Positions 57,841 to 64,000 of a DNA stretch of 64,000 nucleotides are shown piece after piece. The stretch covers positions 199,186,064-199,250,063 of the forward strand of contig CP136066.1 in assembly GCA_032622095.1 (NCBI GenBank), given 5' to 3'. Position 1 is the first letter of the stretch. The number at the start of each line of letters is the position of its first letter. The notes beneath the pieces were generated by a model. The model saw only the letters and a list, made by a program, of their open reading frames with translations. It made no database searches and had not been told where the DNA came from. This stretch comes from Siphonodentalium dalli. Lineage: Eukaryota; Mollusca; Scaphopoda; Gadilida; Siphonodentaliidae. A program made the translations under genes and the position numbers.

Positions 57841-59644
57841 GGTTACACTGGTGTAAATACTATAGGCAGCTCCCCCTGCGGTTGCGGGAGGAGTATAGAG
57901 TTTCACAGTTAAAACACTCTGGGCTGTGATTGGTTGCATGAATTAAATGTAAACTGTTGACAAAAATTCAAGGAATCATTCTCCCACAAACTTCATTTGC
58001 CAAGAGGCCCATTCATTAAAGGTGAAGTCTGTTGTGGCTGTTTAGAAATTTTAAGTGTGATTGAAAAAATGACAATATTTTTTTAGTGCGGAACTGACCC
58101 TAGTCATGAAAAAACGAAAATTTGAAGTGGATTCCCTGCTAGACGGTGTTGATTTTTTTATTGGGAAAGTTTCCACAGATGTCAAGCTCACATAATCCGA
58201 AGGCAGTTTGAACAGTTTCCATTTGACCTCTGATGCAGATCAACAAACGTTAACATTGAAGCCTATGGGAAATATTTACACCAGTGTAACCTAAAGGGAA
58301 AATATAGCTTTTTATCATTTTTGATTCCTGGGAGTCACTTTAAAGCATTTTAATGCATTTTACAGAGCCTGGTCTTTCAGTCCAATGAATACCTCATGCA
58401 TGGTGTGGCTATTCTTGCTGCTGATGTCTTATTTCACTAACATCAGCCAAAAAAATAGTAAGATTTTTCATAAAAAATGCCAATTTTTCAAGGTATTTTC
58501 AAATTTTTTCAAGGTGGTAATAGTCACATGATAATGCAAATGACCCATAACATGAGCATGTCAACGACACATATATCAATTGTTATAAGAACCTAATCTA
58601 ACAAGTATTTTGGATTTTATAGCCAGTGATATACAGATATATATCATAAAAGTGTGTCATTTCCACTGGTGGGTATGGTCATTTGAAGGTTAATAGCACT
58701 AAAACTTGGACACATTTAAGAAAATGCTTCAGCAATTCAAAGAGAGCATATCTTTATTCAACTAATTCAATATACACCCACATCCAGTTATCTTGGATCA
58801 CCCTTGCAGACCTGAAAATGTCATATTTTATTCTTCAATGTGCTGATAAAGTCATGCGCTTGATGCTCAGCTGATCAGATCTGGATTCAATGACCTCACA
58901 TCACCAGAAGTTCTCTCATGGAAAGAATATTGTACAGTCTTCCATAGCTGATCCAAGTTTGCAACACCAGACCCCTAAAACTGAGTGAAAATGAGGCCTG
59001 AACATGACTGGTGGTGGAAAATTGTGCTTTTTTGATGAATAATTTGTTAAAGGGGGTGGGGTTAAATTGTGTGTGATAAATAAAGAACCACAGAAGTGAT
59101 ATTGTTTTTGAACACATTTTTTCCATTGATGGGCAATTCTGAAGAAATGTAGGGAGTTACAATTATTCCGCGAAAAAGCGGGCTATCGCTTTAGGTTACA
59201 CTGGTGTAAATACTATAGGCAGCTCCCCCTGCGGTTGCGGGAGGAGTATAGAGTTTCACAGTTAAAACACTCTGGGCTGTGATTGGTTGCATGAATTAAA
59301 TGTAAACTGTTGACAAAAATTCAAGGAATCATTCTCCCACAAACTTCATTTGCCAAGAGGCCCATTCATTAAAGGTGAAGTCTGTTGTGGCTGTTTAGAA
59401 ATTTTAAGTGTGATTGAAAAAATGACAATATTTTTTTAGTGCGGAACTGACCCTAGTCATGAAAAAACGAAAATTTGAAGTGGATTCCCTGCTAGACGGT
59501 GTTGATTTTTTTATTGGGAAAGTTTCCACAGATGTCAAGCTCACATAATCCGAAGGCAGTTTGAACAGTTTCCATTTGACCTCTGATGCAGATCAACAAA
59601 CGTTAACATTGAAGCCTATGGGAAATATTTACACCAGTGTAACC
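57841..59644. mobile_element. Composite element: twin 451-bp TIR units around 902 bp
   Basis: 57841-58291 and 59194-59644 are direct repeats, identical in my reading. Each unit has its own inverted ends GGTTACACTGGTGTAAATA / TATTTACACCAGTGTAACC. The 902-bp spacer (58292-59193) starts TAAAGGGA and ends GCTTTA, and has no recognised coding region. The whole 1,804-bp block is flanked by AATA on both sides (57837-57840, 59645-59648), and the satellite unit reads GAGCAATATTCGCC once, so the block entered as one unit with a 4-bp duplication. Confidence 0.85.
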
Positions 59645-59922
59645 AATATTCGCCTATTCGTGGAGGATACTTCCATTTATTACACGCTTGTTCCTAGAAG
59701 TACAGTGTTACTGCTGTCCCATATTTGCAAATCCGTATGGAACGTACGTTCCATACGCATCTTGTTGACGTAAAATGACGTACAGGACGTTCGCCTCAAC
59801 CATGAAACTGGAACTATTTAAATAAAAGAATCATCACACATGACAAACACGCACTGTATGAGCCTAAATAAACCTTCTAATCCTGTATTTTAATGCACGG
59901 ATTCTAGGACGCGAAGCGTGTA

Positions 59923-60052
59923 ATAAACACAGAACGACACGATGTGTAAATGGGTTTGTCGATACAGCGGCTCTCGTTCTATCCTTCCGCGACAGCACTC
60001 GTGCCGTATCGACAAACCCATTTACACATCGTGTCGTTCTGTGTATTTATCT
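59923..60052. repeat. Inverted repeat, 44-bp arms
   Basis: ATAAACACAGAACGACACG...GGGTTTGTCGATAC pairs with GTATCGACAAACCC...TCTGTGTATTTAT across a 40-bp spacer. A smaller palindrome, GTATGGAACGTACGTTCCATAC shortened here to its core GGAACGTACGTTCC, lies at 59737-59752. Confidence 0.9.
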
Positions 60053-61360
60053 CACAACTGAAGCGCTGCTGCTGCAAAACCACGTAACACAGATATACAT
60101 CGAATATATGAATGGTCTGGGCCGGTAATTTAGTGCAGTGAAAATATGGTCTATGTTATAGTGTCACAGAAGAATATCAACCCTATTATGATGTCATGAG
60201 AAGACTTTATGCATGAATGTAGCGGTGACTGGACATTAACACATTAGACTGACATTTAATGATAAAAGGAAGCGAAATCATCACATTTAAAGGGATACTG
60301 TTGTTGTTGGTTTCTTTAGTCTCTGAGTTGTAGAATAAGGTAGCCAGATTTCCATTATTTGAAAGTCTGTTGAGTACGAAGTAATGTTACGGATGGCAGA
60401 TTAGCCGGAATGCGAAAATACCAATTGTTGTCGAGTAATTTTTGCACAGTAAACTGTTGTCAAGAAAATGTATCAAATAAATGTTATATTATATGCATAC
60501 TAGTCCCATATACTCATTATGTCATTATATAGTCACTTATTAGTCTAGTCAATGAGTGGCTTGAGTTTATGCCCGTATCAACATAATTGTTTACACGATC
60601 ATGCGTGCCACGCTTTGCCCAATCCACTATCCGTGAATTATTTTGATTACGTATTGTACGAGGAACTTTCGAGGAAATGACTCCAGCCATAAATTAAATT
60701 TATATCAAATTATTAACTTTGATTTTAAGATAACCTATTAACCTGAACGTTTACAGAATACACCTTCGACTCAAATTACTTAGTGTTCTATATATTATCG
60801 TTTTTAGATCGTCGTTATCTCTGGGAATTTATTGAAAATGGCGTACAGCACCCCTTTAATAATGAGCATACGGGGTTGTGAAGAACAAAGATAAGAGAAA
60901 ACTAGAACGAATGTGTCTATCATTCATAATTATGCTTCCTTTGTGTGGAATAATTTCACGGCTGGTGAATCGAAATTGTTAGAACACACACAGACTGAAT
61001 CAGCACATATAATAACTGGAACTGCTGGGAATTGTTGTAGTGATGTATTATTGACAGAAATAGAATGAAAGAAACTATCGAAAACGTGAGCGAAATTAAA
61101 GCTTGCTCAATTCGATAACATGACTTGAATATCAACCCCGCCGAACTCATATGACCATTTCCCAAGGCATTCGACTTACTTCAAGTGGATACCCATTCAG
61201 ACATGGTAACATGAGCCATCACGTTTGTTGTTGTATCTCTTCACATATATCACCCATACTGCATGTTATTACATTTTGGAATGAATTATCAGTTGGCGCG
61301 AAGATTTGCGAAACGATTTCCGAATTCAAACATTCCTGAAAGAAGATTGCACATAACCTC
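60053..61360. other. No gene seen
   Basis: No recognised exon, RNA gene or strong repeat. Confidence 0.35.
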
Positions 61361-61374
61361 CACAAATCGAAAAG

Positions 61375-62160
61375 TGTAACCTGACAAAACCAGCCCAAAA
61401 TATCCAATAGCACCCGATCAGAAACCAGCTGAGAAGTTATTGTTGTACCATTTGTCACGTGACTGGTCGGAATTTCCTATTTGTCACGTGACGTGTCTTT
61501 GAAAGCCGGTCAAATTCTCTCACCTGCAGACAACAATTTCATCAAAATTCATTTTATTTTCTGTTTTATTTACAAAATACAATTGGCAACAATGTTCGAA
61601 CAATAACAGTATACAATGATATGTGCTACATTATTCTGGAACATAAAAGCGGATACATTTCACGCCGATTTACTGTTCAATTTTATTGGATTCAGAAACA
61701 AAAATAATTTCAGTGTTCACTGACAAGTTTTCACAAGCGGAAAATTAACCTGCATCTACAAATGAAAACTATTTAAGGATTAACTATCATGTGGACTGTT
61801 TTTATGGAGATGTAACCGTGAGGTAAGTGGTCATAACTTGTATGTAAAACCCGTTAATACTAAGTGACACCAAAGGTGTTTTTAATCAATTTTATATTGG
61901 CAAAAGTTAACACGAACAATTTCAAAACGAGGCTCTTTATATTGAAACCTGATGATTTATTAAGTCAATCCTGCGCGAGTGCAAATGCGCCCAAAACATT
62001 ACGCATTCTGCTTCTCCAAAATCAATGACGCGTCGATGTAATTATGGTTGTCATTATGACCCTCTTGCAGGTTTATCGAGAAATAATTGCAACTAGTCAC
62101 GTGGTCGCCGACCAATCGGCATACTGGATTTTGTGATAATCACACTCAGTATGTAAATAT
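61375..62160. repeat. Dispersed repeat, copy 2 (with solo hairpin arm)
   Basis: Related in parts to 21641-22140: TGACAAAACCAGCCCAAAATATCC at 61381, the hairpin arm AGGATTAACTATCATGTGGA... at 61775, and TTGGCAAAAGTTAACACGAACAA...GATTTATTAAGTCAATCCTGCGCG at 61899. The segments are in altered order or orientation, so at least one rearrangement separates the copies. Confidence 0.65.
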
Positions 62161-64000
62161 TGTCCATTGTATGTTTGCGGCTTGACGGACAATCCAGAGC
62201 ACTCCTTATTTTATACTCGAATGTACACGATTTGACGAACGTTATGCTTTCATGGTGTTCGCCAATCTCTACCAGAGCGCACCAGTCATACGTCGTTTCT
62301 GACTCTGTCACCGACAGGGTACTAGTCTGTGTTTCTATATTTAGCATGGCGTTTTCCAGCAAAAATGGCGGAACCCGATCGCTCCAAAGTCAAATTTTAT
62401 ATGTGCTTTGAGAACAATTCCCGCACTAAAACATAATGACAGAATGGAAAATCAGAGCTGTAGTTTTTGTTTACGATTTTCGCAAGCAACTCGTCAAAAT
62501 TGCAGCAAATGAGAACTCTTGTGTTTGACTTGCCGTACGAGTTGTGACAATACCGTACACGTGCATTTAGACTTTTGTTTGATAAAATAATCGGAGAACC
62601 GAATCACACCGTTTCGAAATATAGTTCCTCAGTTCTAGTGGGACTTTTCAGACAATATGTTAAAAATTTACACAAATTTTGTTCGATATTTTGTGTGTTT
62701 AACAAGAGCATCATGTTGCTTTATTCGCTTATTATATATCTTAATATCGCAGAAGTGCACCAAATGTGGTAAAATGTCGCCGACAGCAGCGGTCTTACCG
62801 AGTCATCAAGGGAGGTCAACCCTGCATGGAGTTTTGGTGTTCGCAACAGACACAATATGCATGATAGTATTACAGGTTCACAGTCACTACCAATTGACCA
62901 GGGCATTGATACCGTTTCAAGAGTACATAAATGCATACCCAACCGGAGGAGCCAAGCACTCATGAAGGAAAACTCATGTGCTGGGACACACGTGTAAACA
63001 GTTATGAAATACATGTATTGAATATCACAAGTACCAATGTATAATCATGTGTTATTGGGAACGCAATAATCTTTACACTAATCCCTGACTACCGATAACC
63101 GTGTCACCATAGCATGGACAGCCAATGTTACGGTAGAGGATGAAATGCACCACAGCTAGCCAGATACACAACAGTAGATAATTCGATGTTATATGTCAGT
63201 TATAAAAGTATAAATCGCAATGGACTCTGGTTTGATTGGATGCTTATGTGTTGGTGGCACACATCATGGTGATGACAGTTATGGTTCACATTCTTCTATT
63301 AAACGAACATGGCTCTAAATTATATCTACATACTTTGGAATGAAAGATAAGATCGGTCGATCCATAGAAGAAATTTCGGTCAACACAAAGGTGGAGTCTG
63401 AAATTAATGGTTCAGCAGCCCGAAATACTAATTTGGTCATGTGAGGTTTATACTGTGGTATTTTTTCTTTAAAAAAAAGTTTCAGAATGCTTCTATGATG
63501 TTTTATGAATGTAGCGCTTCTGGGTGCGCGTACGGGGGTTGAGTTCGTCACCAGTTAAGAGTTGGGGTTGATATGAAAAAGGTTACGTGCTACATTAGCG
63601 CAACATAAATCCATTAATGCATAACTATTTGTTTTATTATCGAAATACCACTTCGGCATAGATATCAAATGTGCGAACTTGGCACCCGCTACAATGGTAT
63701 TGACCGATATTGACCGGTATTGACCGATATTGACCGGTATTGCCCGATATGTTGCCGACTATATTACGTACGTCAGACGCATGTACTGCCTCCTACGATC
63801 CTAATTAAAGATGCACGCCTTCTCCGATTTGTAACCAAATTAGTAAAAATTCCACGCTTACTGTATTAAAGATGTCCATTTTAATGTGTGTTCGCTTGCT
63901 ACAAATAAAAACGTGTTAAAGCGTAATATCTTGTAATTCGATATCTGAGCACTTAAACCTGTTATTAACGGAATCATGTTTAAAGACATAATATTTTATT
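62161..64000. other. No gene assigned; 10-11-bp tandem repeat at 63700-63745
   Basis: ATTGACCG(A/G)T is repeated five times near 63701-63745. A plus-strand segment at 62751-62960 follows an acceptor-like ATATCGCAG and contains Cys-rich open frames (KCTKCGKM... in one frame; CRRQQRSYRVIKGG...C in another), but no family is recognised. Confidence 0.4.

Noticed and set aside
57841-59644. LTR retrotransposon (TRIM-like)
   Set aside because: Direct repeats lack TG..CA ends, carry 19-bp inverted tips, and no primer-binding site or polypurine tract is visible at the spacer borders; kept only as an alternative.

Overview
This is eukaryotic genomic DNA. It is AT-rich, intron-bearing and crowded with transposable elements. 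The one firmly recognised host gene encodes an extracellular mosaic protein built from phase 1-1 exons (a uromodulin-type D8C domain, with candidate EGF-like, Cys-rich and Thr-rich exons on the same strand). This, the repeat types and the apparent high heterozygosity point to a marine lophotrochozoan, most likely a bivalve mollusc. The taxon is inference; no species-diagnostic gene is present.

Host gene content is sparse. On the minus strand, 53977-54186 and 49747-49917 are two consecutive exons of one D8C domain. Their joint restores a continuous domain across a 4.06-kb intron. Further minus-strand exon candidates, all phase 1 at both ends, are a short Cys-containing exon (13586-13654), a Thr-rich mucin-like exon grown out of a trinucleotide repeat (3467-4105) and an EGF-like exon (307-447). 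They may all belong to one very long gene whose introns are filled with transposons, but only the D8C pair is joined by sequence evidence. A possible plus-strand terminal exon lies at 17244-17446 with a decayed duplicate at about 17640.

The rest is mobile and repetitive DNA, often nested. From left to right: a TIR element with duplicated ends (4.6-6.4 kb); LINE debris (7.0-7.3 kb); a diverged dimeric satellite (9.3-10.9 kb); elements carrying paired 69-bp palindromes (13.0, 13.9-15.4, 18.9 and 54.2 kb), one interrupted by a hAT-type element with an exact 8-bp target duplication and one inside a piggyBac-type TTAA element; a foldback family ending in TTAAAGGTACTC (15.4, 20.8, 25.6, 52.4, 53.7 kb); a 1.3-kb pure purine tract (31.3-32.6 kb); a Mutator-like 0.49-kb element (50.3 kb); a 53-bp satellite of about 43 copies (55.6-57.8 kb); and a composite pair of identical 451-bp elements inserted into that satellite (57.8-59.6 kb).

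The centrepiece is a 5,586-bp DNA transposon at 34738-40323. It has 324-bp terminal inverted repeats that differ at one position in my reading and a 3-bp target duplication. Its gene encodes duplicated CxxC...H...C modules, a transposase-like core, an XPG/FEN1-like nuclease region and a C-terminal Cys-rich finger. This fits the Academ superfamily. A frame break near 36350 separates its N-terminal and C-terminal parts.

The segments 32591-42814 and 43061-46878 are two versions of the same locus joined through a 100-N assembly gap. The second lacks both the 5.6-kb transposon and a 0.8-kb TA-flanked element, so it gives exact empty sites for both. The simplest reading is two unmerged alleles placed in tandem by the assembler, which would make both insertions polymorphic.
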